Assembly: GCA_012523535.1 (NCBI GenBank)
Contig: JAAYII010000176.1
Span: 1-8,905 of the forward strand
Direction of reading: 5' to 3'
DNA: 8,905 nucleotides
DNA from: Peptococcaceae bacterium
Lineage (GTDB): Bacteria; Bacillota; Desulfitobacteriia; Desulfitobacteriales; Syntrophobotulaceae
In this document: positions 1 to 5,398 of the stretch, one piece after another
How positions within the stretch are numbered: the first letter of the stretch is position 1
Layout: each line of letters begins with the position of its first letter
The notes under the pieces: generated by a model
Database searches by the model: none
Told to the model about the DNA's origin: nothing
What the model saw: only the letters and a program-made list of their open reading frames with translations
Position numbers and translations under genes: made by a program

Positions 1-52
1 CAATTGCATCTTTAATTCCAAGCAAGGTTTGGATATAATTAGAATTAAGCAT
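1..52 (-). CDS. Transposase, N-terminal fragment (probably ISL3 family)
   Basis: Only the first 17 codons are in the window; the gene continues past the left edge. The ATG at 52-50 is preceded by AGGAGG (minus strand, 66-61) at 8-base spacing, which is a strong start. The peptide begins MLNSNYIQTLLGIKDAI. From memory this resembles the opening of clostridial ISL3-family transposases, which start with a short helix ending in LLGxKD or similar before a CxxC zinc-binding region; those later motifs are outside the window. The family call is therefore inference from a very short peptide, while the existence of a translated start is well supported. The start lies inside a long inverted repeat (48-112), as expected for some insertion-sequence transposases. 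Confidence 0.55.
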   Translation of the reverse strand, partial: MLNSNYIQTLLGIKDAI

Positions 53-112
53 AAGCAAAACCTCCTGAAAATGATTGAGGGTTTATTTACTCGGTAGGTT
101 TTCGCTTATGCT
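48..112 (-). repeat. Inverted repeat enclosing transposase RBS and start codon
   Basis: The plus-strand arms are 48-63 and 96-112. Read on the minus strand, AGCATAAGC-G-AAAACCT can pair with AGGTTTT-GCTTATGCT: 9 bp, one bulged G, then 7 bp, around a 32-base loop. The inner (downstream) arm contains half of the AGGAGG ribosome site and the ATG of the transposase. A transcript entering from outside the element would fold this hairpin and hide the start. One starting inside the loop would not. The outer arm overlaps the stop codon of the neighbouring sensor fragment, so the insertion-sequence boundary probably lies at or beyond 112. Confidence 0.7.
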
Positions 113-456
113 CTATTTTTTTCCTGCTGCTTACCCCAACATTTATTATAGAACCGAATTATATAATATGGAATACTGCCATGGGTCCCCCCAGTAATAC
201 GCCACAGGGCTGGGAAAATAATAAAACTTGTAAAAATAACGGCTATCATCGAAAATAGTTTATAATTATTGCTTATTATGAAAGCTACATACAAACCGAT
301 AGTTAAAAGTCCGCAAGCAAAGGAAGTTATAATGACTACCGGGTCCAAATCCAGGATAAAATTCACTAAGCCGCTGGAAAAGGCCGTGAAAATTCCTACC
401 AGAAAAACCGCATTTAATACCCGATACCTTGTAGATGTATTCGTTTTTTCTTGCAT
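106..456 (-). pseudogene. Truncated membrane sensor domain (histidine kinase or GGDEF-type N-terminus)
   Basis: A 116-residue ORF from ATG 456, chosen because GGTGG lies about 8 bases upstream; TTG 471 and GTG 468 are alternatives. It has three predicted membrane helices: near residues 16-40 (VLNAVFLVGIF...), 42-63 (VVIITSFACGLL...) and 69-87 (KLFSMIAVIFTSF...). These are followed by W-R-I-TGG-THGSIPYY. A membrane helix running into a W...GG..GSIPYY motif is typical, as I recall, of the N-terminal sensor domain of clostridial sensor kinases and diguanylate cyclases. In those, further membrane helices and a cytoplasmic catalytic domain follow. Here the protein stops about 21 residues later in a basic, non-hydrophobic tail, exactly where the transposase-linked repeat begins. 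I read it as the stump of a gene broken by insertion-sequence activity. A small free-standing membrane protein is possible but less likely. Confidence 0.5.
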
Positions 457-498
457 TTTGTGATCCACCAATAGCTTTTCGTAAATGTTCCACGCATG

Positions 499-527
499 TT
501 GATGGCAAAATAAAAATGTATTACAAT
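499..527 (+). promoter_or_regulatory. Sigma-A-type promoter of the methyltransferase pseudogene
   Basis: TTGATG (499-504), a 17-base spacer and TACAAT (522-527) give a good -10 box and a four-of-six -35 box. The predicted start near 534 leaves a leader of about 30 bases before the ATG at 564. The ribosome site AAGGGTG (551-557) sits 6 bases before that ATG. The promoter lies in the gap shared with the divergent sensor fragment. Confidence 0.55.
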
Positions 528-563
528 CAGGCAGAAAACAATCTATGGTGAAGGGTGAAACAG

Positions 564-1437
564 ATGAAACAGGAGCGGCAATATCCCAAAGTCAAAATAT
601 CCCCCAAGGCGGAGCGCAGTGTCAAGAACGGGCATCCCTGGATCTACGGGGAAGAGATTCGCCAAACCGAGGGCGAAATCCAAAACGGCGGGCTGGTGGA
701 CGTGTTTGCCGGCAACGCCTATATGGGTACGGGCTTTTACAACAGTGCCAGCAAAATTACCATTCGTCTTATTTCCCGCAACGCCAACGATGTCTTTGAC
801 GCCCGCTTTTGGCGCCGCCGGGTGGAGTATGCCGTTCGTTACCGCCAAACCGTCATGCCCGGTAGGGATTTTACCTGTTGCCGCTTGATTCACGGCGAGG
901 CTGACCAGATGCCGGGGCTGACAGTGGATCGTTACGGCAGCCTTTTATCCGTGCAAATTGCCTGCCTGGGCATGGAACTTATCAAGGATATAATTTACCA
1001 AGCCCTTTGGGATGTTCTTGCGGAAATGGGTGAAACCATCACCGGCATTTATGAGCGCAATGATATCGCCCTGCGCACAAAGGAAGGGCTGGCAGAATAT
1101 AAAGGTTGGTACCGCTTCGAGGGCCTGCCTGTCCCGGACTCCGCCCTGACGGAGATCCGGGAAAACGGTGTGAAATATCTGGTGGATGTGGAAAACGGGA
1201 AAAGAGATTAACCTGAAGGCCATGAAGCTGCTGCCCAGAGGGGGGTATCTGGCCACTTGCAGTTGCAGCCACTTCATGACCGCTGATTTATTCCGCAAAA
1301 CTCTGGCCGGCGCCGCGGCGGATGCCGCTGTCCAATTAAGGCAGATCGAAGCCCGCCAGCAAGCCCCGGACCACCCGATCCTCTGGGACGTTCCGGAAAC
1401 GGACTACCTTAAGTTCTATATCTTCCAGGTTATATGA
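564..1437 (+). pseudogene. rlmI: rRNA (cytosine-C5) methyltransferase, RlmI/YwbD type, internal deletion
   Basis: The intact family (COG1092) methylates a cytosine of 23S rRNA and has an N-terminal PUA domain, a middle domain and a C-terminal Rossmann methyltransferase domain, about 390-400 residues in all. The first 212 codons (564-1200) match it: basic PUA start (SVKNGHPWIYGEEI), then RLIHGEADQMPGLTVDRYG, GIYERND and the run-up LVDVENG. The family continues there with a QKTGFF-type motif, but here the frame reads KRD and stops at 1211. In another frame from 1201 the true C-terminus resumes (KEINLKAMKLLPRGGYLATCSCSHF...) and ends ETDYLKFYIFQVI at 1437. About 100 residues between ENG and KEIN are missing, including the SAM-binding glycine motif and the catalytic DPPAF segment. 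The frame change means the lost length was not a multiple of three. ATG 564 is preferred over GTG 555 because AAGGGTG is correctly spaced for it. Translation would stop at 1211, giving at most a PUA-plus-middle-domain protein without catalysis. Confidence 0.9.
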
Positions 1438-1452
1438 CCTGGATTTTTGTTT
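1425..1452 (+). terminator. Rho-independent terminator overlapping the pseudogene stop
   Basis: CCAGGT-TATATG-ACCTGG (1425-1442), extendable by one T-A pair, is followed by ATTTTTGTTTT. The hairpin includes the TGA stop of the methyltransferase remnant. On the opposite strand no T-run follows the stem, so it serves the plus-strand gene, not the converging gene at 1458. Confidence 0.7.
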
Positions 1453-1457
1453 TCCTT

Positions 1458-1880
1458 TTATTGATAGTAATACGTAATGCTTAAAATATTCATATGCGTA
1501 TCGTAGGTACAACTAAGAGTAAAGCCGTCACCTGCACCCTTCACCCAAATTAATTCATTGTCTCGGCGGGCACCGTCGGGAGATATAACCAAATCCTTAA
1601 GTTTCGCAAAATAGGCTTCGGCTTCACTTTGACTCATAAAAACCTTTATGGAAGCATAGCCGTCTTCGTCTTTCCAGTCGTAAAACTCATAAACCAGATC
1701 GCAAGCCTTGGGGATACCCGCTAATGCTTCTTCAGGCCAGGGCGTTTGATTCATTTCCGCATATTTTTCCGCTATTTTCTCTTCCTCGCTTTTCTGCTTT
1801 GTTTCCTGTTCTTTTAGCAATTCATTTATTTTTTCCATAGCCTGTTGGTACTCTTTTTCCATGGTGATGGAATCACTCAT
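1458..1880 (-). CDS. Uncharacterised protein with charged N-terminal helix
   Basis: I do not recognise a function. The frame is open from an ATG at 1988, but that start has no ribosome site. ATG 1880 is preceded by GAAGG at about 8 bases, so I take the 140-residue form. Residues 1-45 are highly charged and helix- or coiled-coil-like (EKEYQQAMEKINELLKEQE, then K/E-rich). The rest (47-140) looks like a compact alpha/beta domain beginning TPWPEEALAGIPKACDLVYEF, with an amphipathic helix SQSEAEAYFAKLKDL and an end rich in aromatics (SITYYYQ). Secreted clostridial proteins with a WP..IPKP-like start to a similar domain come to mind, but no signal peptide or lipobox is visible. It may be a form that lost its export signal, or a cytoplasmic relative. 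It converges on the methyltransferase pseudogene, with 20 bases between stops. A possible weak promoter (TTTACC, 17 bases, TATTAA on the minus strand) lies just upstream of the chosen start. Confidence 0.7.
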   Translation of the reverse strand: MSDSITMEKEYQQAMEKINELLKEQETKQKSEEEKIAEKYAEMNQTPWPEEALAGIPKACDLVYEFYDWKDEDGYASIKVFMSQSEAEAYFAKLKDLVISPDGARRDNELIWVKGAGDGFTLSCTYDTHMNILSITYYYQ

Positions 1881-1946
1881 CAGCGTACCTTCAAAACTCT
1901 CGGTTTTTAATATCAATAGCACATGGACAGGTAAACTGATTTTGTA

Positions 1947-1978
1947 AAAGTGCTGTTTTTTCTTTTCGAAAGTGCTGT
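1947..1978. repeat. Two AAAGTGCTGT direct repeats, 22-bp period
   Basis: AAAGTGCTGT occurs at 1947-1956 and 1969-1978, two helical turns apart, 67-98 bases upstream of the chosen start of the 1458-1880 gene. The core AAAGTGCT also appears in reverse orientation at 2035-2042. The spacing would suit a DNA-binding protein, but no factor is implied by the sequence. Confidence 0.45.
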
Positions 1979-1990
1979 ATTTAAGCATTT

Positions 1991-2025
1991 AAAATAAAAA
2001 AACTGTCCACCGGATCGATGAACAG
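1991..2025 (-). terminator. Rho-independent terminator of the AraC-family gene
   Basis: On the minus strand, CTGTTCA (2025-2019) pairs with TGGACAG (2009-2003), 7 bp with one G-U, and is followed by TTTTTTTATTTT (2002-1991). It begins 20 bases past the stop of the AraC-family gene at 2046. This separates that gene from the one ending at 1458. Confidence 0.75.
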
Positions 2026-2045
2026 TATCGGACTAGCACTTTATT

Positions 2046-2924
2046 CTATTTCATCGAATGTATTTTCCTGTATTCGGAGGGCGTTAGTTTTGTGTCACGC
2101 TTAAAAGCTACAGTAAAATGCCCCGCATTTACAAAACCGCACATCCTGGCAATTTCCTCAATTGAGTTTTTATTACTTAGCAACAGTTCCTTCGCTTTCT
2201 CCAGCCGTATATCCATTAAGTAGCGGTGGGGTGTTCGCCCGGTGTATTCCTTAAATATCCTTTTAAAGTGATAGCGACTTAGATAAATGGAATCGCAAAT
2301 ATCCTTTATGCTGATATTTGTTTGGTAATGATTCCGCATAAATAAAATAGCTTTGCCGATATACGGGTTATCCCAGTCGATTTCTTCTTCCTGCTCTTTA
2401 TGCTCCGCCCGCAAGTCCCGGATCAGTTGAAATACGATTTGGATGGACAGGCTTTTAAGCATGCTTGGAAAAGACTGACCGTAATTCATGAGCTCCCTCT
2501 GGAACTCACCGATTAAATCAAGCAGTTGATTGCTATAACGCCCTTGGACACGTTTAAATCTAAATTCCCTTTCCTTGGCTGCTTCGGCTACTTCCTTGGC
2601 TATTTCAAGGAAAAAATCTTTCTTGATGGCAATGTGCAGGTATTTGCCATATTTTTCGTTTTTGCCCGGGATGCCGTAAACTCCTTCCCAAGGTTGAACA
2701 ACCACCATATCACCTTTTTTTACCCGGTATTCAACATCTCCTATTCTCATAGCGGGGGCGCCGGCAAAAAACAGTACGAAGTGATAATCATCAACCCGAA
2801 ACAGTTCTCCCAGGGCGTACCGTTCAGGCTCAAAAATAGCAATGTGCCGACAAATCGTTGCTTTTGTTTTTGCATACATATCCGACGGTATTATATCCAG
2901 AAAATAATCAAGCTCCGAACCCAT
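2046..2924 (-). CDS. AraC-family transcriptional regulator with cupin-like sensor domain
   Basis: A 292-residue DNA-binding regulator of usual length for the family. Residues about 30-105 look like an AraC-type cupin: RYALGELFRVDDYHFVLFF, then a beta-rich stretch with KKGDMVVVQPWEGVYG. This would be the small-molecule-binding part. Residues about 187-290 form the double helix-turn-helix: first helix pair ISIKDICDSIYLSRYHFKRI (204-223), then the TGRTPHRYLMDIRLEKAKELL linker helix. The second pair is SIEEIARMCGFVNAGHF (254-270) with the family hallmark F-K-R-x-T-x-x-TPSEYR near the end. ATG 2924 has GAGGAGGTAAGGA directly upstream, an excellent ribosome site. The gene is monocistronic: 162 bases separate it from the permease gene and a terminator follows it. 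Many such proteins control sugar or glycoside genes, but no such target is in the window, so the ligand is unknown. Confidence 0.93.
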   Translation of the reverse strand: MGSELDYFLDIIPSDMYAKTKATICRHIAIFEPERYALGELFRVDDYHFVLFFAGAPAMRIGDVEYRVKKGDMVVVQPWEGVYGIPGKNEKYGKYLHIAIKKDFFLEIAKEVAEAAKEREFRFKRVQGRYSNQLLDLIGEFQRELMNYGQSFPSMLKSLSIQIVFQLIRDLRAEHKEQEEEIDWDNPYIGKAILFMRNHYQTNISIKDICDSIYLSRYHFKRIFKEYTGRTPHRYLMDIRLEKAKELLLSNKNSIEEIARMCGFVNAGHFTVAFKRDTKLTPSEYRKIHSMK

Positions 2925-2988
2925 TCCTTACCTCCTCATAGCAAAAACCTTATCCGAATCCGCCGGCTCAACCGCCGCTTTGGAAAAC

Positions 2989-3012
2989 ATCTTCGATATA
3001 ATTATCGAGGAT
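2989..3012. promoter_or_regulatory. 24-bp near-palindrome upstream of the AraC-family gene
   Basis: Arms ATCTTCGATA (2989-2998) and TATCGAGGAT (3003-3012) around TAAT match at 9 of 10 positions, about 65 bases upstream of the AraC-family start. A second short inverted repeat, ATAAAAG-ATCA-CTTTTAT, lies at 3033-3050. AraC proteins more often bind direct repeats, so another factor or a folded leader is equally possible. A weak minus-strand promoter (TTTTCA, 17 bases, TATATC) would overlap the palindrome. Confidence 0.4.
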
Positions 3013-3086
3013 TCTAATGAAAAGTCTAGCCTATAAAAGATCACTTTTATTCCATGAACCCCATCCGGCAATAGGGTTTTTGCCCG

Positions 3087-3746
3087 CTAAAATTCCCGTT
3101 TTTTGTAATTACGCAAAGAAAACATAAATGATATGAAAAGCAGCAAAATCATGACGGCAGATATTTCAACCGCTACCTGCATAGTAGATTGTTCGTTCAA
3201 AAACTGCACTACTCTTTGAAGAGTGCTTTGGTCTTTATTCGTAATCAATTCTTGCAACAATATTGCGCCTCCGAAAAATACTCCAAAAAACAGAACAAAA
3301 TTCAATAATTTCGATTTAATATATCCCATTTTAAAAAATATGGGTAAATATATCCCACATACCAGAATCAAAGCAAACAACGCTCCTAAAATGCCCTCCA
3401 GGGATACGGGATATACTTTAAGAGGCAGGTGCAATACTTTGATGAGGCCTGAAAGCAGCAGATAATAAACAATCGAAATTGCCGTAAAAATAAATGTGGA
3501 GATATATCTCGCAATTACTATGGTGCTCCTGTTTAACGGCAGGCTGTTTAATAGAATATCCGCTTTATTTTTTTCATCATAAGCGCAAGCCAGCTGGACC
3601 ATCATATATGAAAACACTACAATGCTTGCTGCTAACATGGAACCCCCAATCTGTTGAAAAGCCACTATCATAATCAATATATAGACTATCCCAAACAGGA
3701 AATTCTTTTTTAATACCAGTAAATCTTTTAAAACCAGATTAAACAT
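3087..3746 (-). CDS. ABC-2 type transporter permease
   Basis: A 219-residue integral membrane protein that would form the channel of the exporter powered by the ATPase encoded just upstream. Six hydrophobic segments are visible, near residues 17-32, 36-56, 79-103, 113-138, 147-165 and 195-213. After the second comes the cytoplasmic loop YDEKNKADILLNSLPLNRST, in which E/D..K.D.LLNSLP is typical of the ABC2_membrane_5 type of permease in Firmicutes. I chose ATG 3746 because GAAGGAGG lies 6-7 bases upstream. An in-frame ATG at 3782 is inside the ATPase gene with no ribosome site. The start overlaps the end of the ATPase gene by 8 bases (CAACATGTTTAA), implying coupled translation. The substrate cannot be read from the sequence; relatives handle lantibiotics, bacitracin-like peptides or lipids. 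Confidence 0.88.
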   Translation of the reverse strand: MFNLVLKDLLVLKKNFLFGIVYILIMIVAFQQIGGSMLAASIVVFSYMMVQLACAYDEKNKADILLNSLPLNRSTIVIARYISTFIFTAISIVYYLLLSGLIKVLHLPLKVYPVSLEGILGALFALILVCGIYLPIFFKMGYIKSKLLNFVLFFGVFFGGAILLQELITNKDQSTLQRVVQFLNEQSTMQVAVEISAVMILLLFISFMFSLRNYKKREF

Positions 3747-4605
3747 GTTGCACCTCCTTCGCATAATAGAGCATGATATCATCGAGAGAGGGTCGATCGA
3801 TAATGGCCCTGTCCCTTAAAATTCTTTTTACCTGCTGCCTGTTTTCCGTTAACCCCTCAAAGCCAAACTGGGTTTCCTTTAGGCCTATAAAATACTTCCT
3901 TAGATCGGCATCAAGTATTTCCTTTGGTCCTTTGACCAAGCCGTGGTTTTCAAGGATATCGTCTTTGGCGCAGGAAAACACAATACTTCCGTTATTGATA
4001 AACGTTATATAATCCGCAATCTTATCCAGGTCAGAGGTAATATGGGTTGAGAAAAATACGCTTTTGTTTTCATCTTGGATCAGGAAAGTCAGTATATCCA
4101 GCAATTCGCTGCGAATTATAGGATCAAGGCCGGAAGTGGGTTCGTCCATTATCAATAATTCCGCTTCATGGGACAGGGCAACGGCAATGGAGAATTTCAT
4201 TTTCATTCCTTTGGACAGTTCTTTTATCTTAGCTTTAGCAGGTAAGGAGAATTCCTTAAGGTATTTGTTGAATACCCGGTCATTCCAGTTTTTGTATAAA
4301 GGAGCTATTACTCTTTTCATTTCCATGACCGTCAGTTCTTCGTAAAAATAGTTTTCATCAAAGACAAAGCCGATTCTGTTCTTTACCTCTTTTTCATACT
4401 CCACATTGTCCAGTCCAAAAATCTTAATTTCCCCGTCATCTTTTTTAAGCAGATTCATAATTAGTTTGATGGTTGTGCTTTTCCCCGCCCCGTTTGGACC
4501 GATGAAACCCATAATATATCCTTTTTCCAGGGTAAAACTTATATCATTTATGGCAAAATCTTTAAACTTCTTTGTTAAATTCTTTACTTCCAATACAGCT
4601 GCCAT
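3739..4605 (-). CDS. ABC transporter ATP-binding protein, YtrB/BcrA type
   Basis: A 288-residue nucleotide-binding subunit that hydrolyses ATP to drive the neighbouring permease. Visible motifs are Walker A GPNGAGKST (36-44), signature LSKGM (130-134, a common variant of LSGGQ in this subfamily), Walker B LLIMDEP (150-156) with the D-loop SGLD, and the switch histidine in FFSTH (H188). The Q-loop region reads GFVFDENYFYEELT, so the usual glutamine is not obvious there; FDE is what I recall from BcrA/YtrB-like ATPases. The about 70-residue C-terminal extension is also typical. ATG 4605 is chosen over ATG 4620 because GAGGAGGT stands 6 bases upstream. That ribosome site is formed by the last codons (Glu-Glu-Val) of the gntR gene, whose stop leaves a one-base gap, so the two are translationally coupled. 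Confidence 0.95.
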   Translation of the reverse strand: MAAVLEVKNLTKKFKDFAINDISFTLEKGYIMGFIGPNGAGKSTTIKLIMNLLKKDDGEIKIFGLDNVEYEKEVKNRIGFVFDENYFYEELTVMEMKRVIAPLYKNWNDRVFNKYLKEFSLPAKAKIKELSKGMKMKFSIAVALSHEAELLIMDEPTSGLDPIIRSELLDILTFLIQDENKSVFFSTHITSDLDKIADYITFINNGSIVFSCAKDDILENHGLVKGPKEILDADLRKYFIGLKETQFGFEGLTENRQQVKRILRDRAIIDRPSLDDIMLYYAKEVQHV

Positions 4606-4606
4606 G

Positions 4607-4981
4607 CTATACCTCCTCATAAAGTATTTTTAACATTTCCTGCATTTCATCGAGGGACAACTCAATGGACCTGCCCGCATCAACCGCTTCCGCCAGTTTT
4701 TCTTCCACGATTTTTAGGCGTATTTCTTTTAGCAGTTCTTTGTTTTGGGCCGCTACGAAAGAACCTTTGCCTTGTACTGTTACTATATAACCGTCATTTT
4801 CCAATTCCTCATATGCTTTCTTGGTGGTGATGACGCTTATCTGCAAATCCCTGGCCAGGCTCCGTATGGAAGGAAGCATCTCGTTCTCAGCCAGTTCTCC
4901 CCTGAGAATCATATTTTTAATCTGTTTGACAATCTGCTCATAAATCGGTTCCTGCGAGGAATTGGAAATAATAATGTTCAT
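4607..4981 (-). CDS. GntR-family repressor, YtrA subfamily
   Basis: A 124-residue regulator, the normal short length of the YtrA branch of GntR proteins. The N-terminal winged helix spans about residues 10-78: PIYEQIVKQIKNMILRGELA, then LPSIRSLARDLQISVITTKK with the recognition helix, and the wing YIVTVQGKGSFVA. A short two-helix dimerisation tail follows (LLKEIRLKIVEEKLAEAVDAG...LDEMQEML) in place of a large ligand domain. It heads a gntR-ATPase-permease operon, the arrangement of ytrA-type operons that are derepressed by cell-wall-active antibiotics in Bacillus. That role is transferred by family and not shown here. The operator is discussed with the promoter at 5060-5104. G-rich sequence lies about 14 bases before the ATG, so the ribosome site is poorly placed, which would keep repressor levels low. 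Confidence 0.93.
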   Translation of the reverse strand: MNIIISNSSQEPIYEQIVKQIKNMILRGELAENEMLPSIRSLARDLQISVITTKKAYEELENDGYIVTVQGKGSFVAAQNKELLKEIRLKIVEEKLAEAVDAGRSIELSLDEMQEMLKILYEEV

Positions 4982-5011
4982 TTATTGTTCTTAACCCCCC
5001 CGTATTAACAG

Positions 5012-5045
5012 TGTGAATTAATTGAGAATTATATATGTGAATTAA
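5012..5045. repeat. TGTGAATTAA direct repeats in the gntR leader
   Basis: TGTGAATTAA occurs exactly at 5012-5021 and 5036-5045 (24-bp period) in the predicted untranslated leader of the gntR operon. Both lie downstream of the main operator. They may be secondary binding sites or chance in AT-rich DNA. Confidence 0.4.
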
Positions 5046-5059
5046 CTATGTATATTTAT

Positions 5060-5081
5060 TATACTGTATATTCACAGTATA
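5060..5081. promoter_or_regulatory. Operator-like perfect palindrome of the gntR-ABC operon
   Basis: TATACTGT (5060-5067), spacer ATATTC, ACAGTATA (5074-5081): an 8-bp perfect inverted repeat. One arm contains the -10 box of the operon promoter and the rest covers the expected transcription start. A dimeric winged-helix repressor bound here would block RNA polymerase, so the simplest reading is autorepression by the GntR protein encoded next to it. Confidence 0.7.
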
Positions 5082-5104
5082 TACACTTAAGTTATTTTTG
5101 TCAA
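5076..5104 (-). promoter_or_regulatory. Sigma-A promoter of the gntR-ABC operon
   Basis: On the minus strand, TTGACA (5104-5099, perfect -35), a 17-base spacer and TATACT (5081-5076, five of six) form a near-consensus promoter. The start would be near 5069, giving a leader of about 88 bases before ATG 4981. A strong core promoter fused to a palindrome suggests tight repression with a high induced level. Confidence 0.85.
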
Positions 5105-5233
5105 TGCCTTTAGTGCTGCGATGAATAGTTGAGACAGCATAAAAACATAATAAAAATCGGTTAACAACATGGTTTTTCAGGACAGTTGATTGCCGTATTG
5201 GCTGAACATATTTATCAGCAACTATAAATTTAT
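5105..5233. other. AT-rich spacer without visible genes
   Basis: This belongs to a gene-free gap of 417 bases (4982-5398). This part shows no ORF with a ribosome site on either strand and no strong hairpin. The rest of the gap holds the gntR promoter, operator and leader on one side and two minus-strand hairpins on the other. Confidence 0.5.
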
Positions 5234-5260
5234 AAAAAAAAGAACAACCATATGGTTGCT
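5234..5260 (-). terminator. Possible rho-independent terminator (distal)
   Basis: Minus strand: AGCAACC-ATAT-GGTTGTT, 7 bp including one G-U, followed after one C by eight T residues (5241-5234). It lies about 140 bases past the ccdA stop, downstream of a larger hairpin. It could be a backup terminator or the 3' end of a separate small transcript. Confidence 0.45.
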
Positions 5261-5310
5261 AATTATCTGTCTTTTCTTCTCTGCCTCCGCTAAAACGGCG
5301 ATAGTCCCGC

Positions 5311-5384
5311 AAAAAAAATAATGGTTTCCCGACATCGTCGGCTTCGGCAAAGTAGGCCGGAGAAAAACTCGATATCGGGAAACC
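5311..5384 (-). terminator. Long hairpin with T-run after ccdA
   Basis: Arms GGTTTCCCGACATCG (5323-5337) and CGATATCGGGAAACC (5370-5384) pair over 15 bp with a single difference, a tolerated G-U when read as minus-strand RNA. The loop is 32 bases. ATTA and eight Ts (5318-5311) follow the stem on the minus strand, 15 bases after the ccdA stop. One arm can instead form the small hairpin CCGAC-GAT-GTCGG (5341-5329). A terminator of the thioredoxin-ccdA operon is the plainest reading; the stem is unusually long and the loop is GC-rich and may fold itself. Confidence 0.6.
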
Positions 5385-5398
5385 CTTAGTACTCTTAA

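Noticed and set aside
269..463. Plus-strand ORF opposite the sensor fragment
   Set aside because: It is antisense to the hydrophobic sensor ORF, has no ribosome site and shows no protein-like pattern.
543..893. Minus-strand ORF across the start of the methyltransferase gene
   Set aside because: It is a mirror of a strongly recognisable RlmI/YwbD coding frame and has no matching family pattern.
1186..1437. Separate 83-residue gene starting at ATG 1186
   Set aside because: Its sequence from KEINLKAM on is the known C-terminus of the upstream methyltransferase; it has no ribosome site and is the out-of-frame end of the deleted gene.
2526..3017. Plus-strand 163-residue ORF
   Set aside because: It lies antisense to the AraC-family gene, with low-complexity F/R/N-rich translation and no ribosome site.
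3060..3090. Possible terminator just after the permease stop (GGGCAAAAACCCTATTGCC)
   Set aside because: The stem has a mismatch near its base and no T-run follows on the minus strand.
5262..5398. Minus-strand open frames through the hairpin after ccdA that look vaguely protein-like
   Set aside because: They have no start codon with a ribosome site, several frames are open at once, and the stem-loop explains the sequence better.
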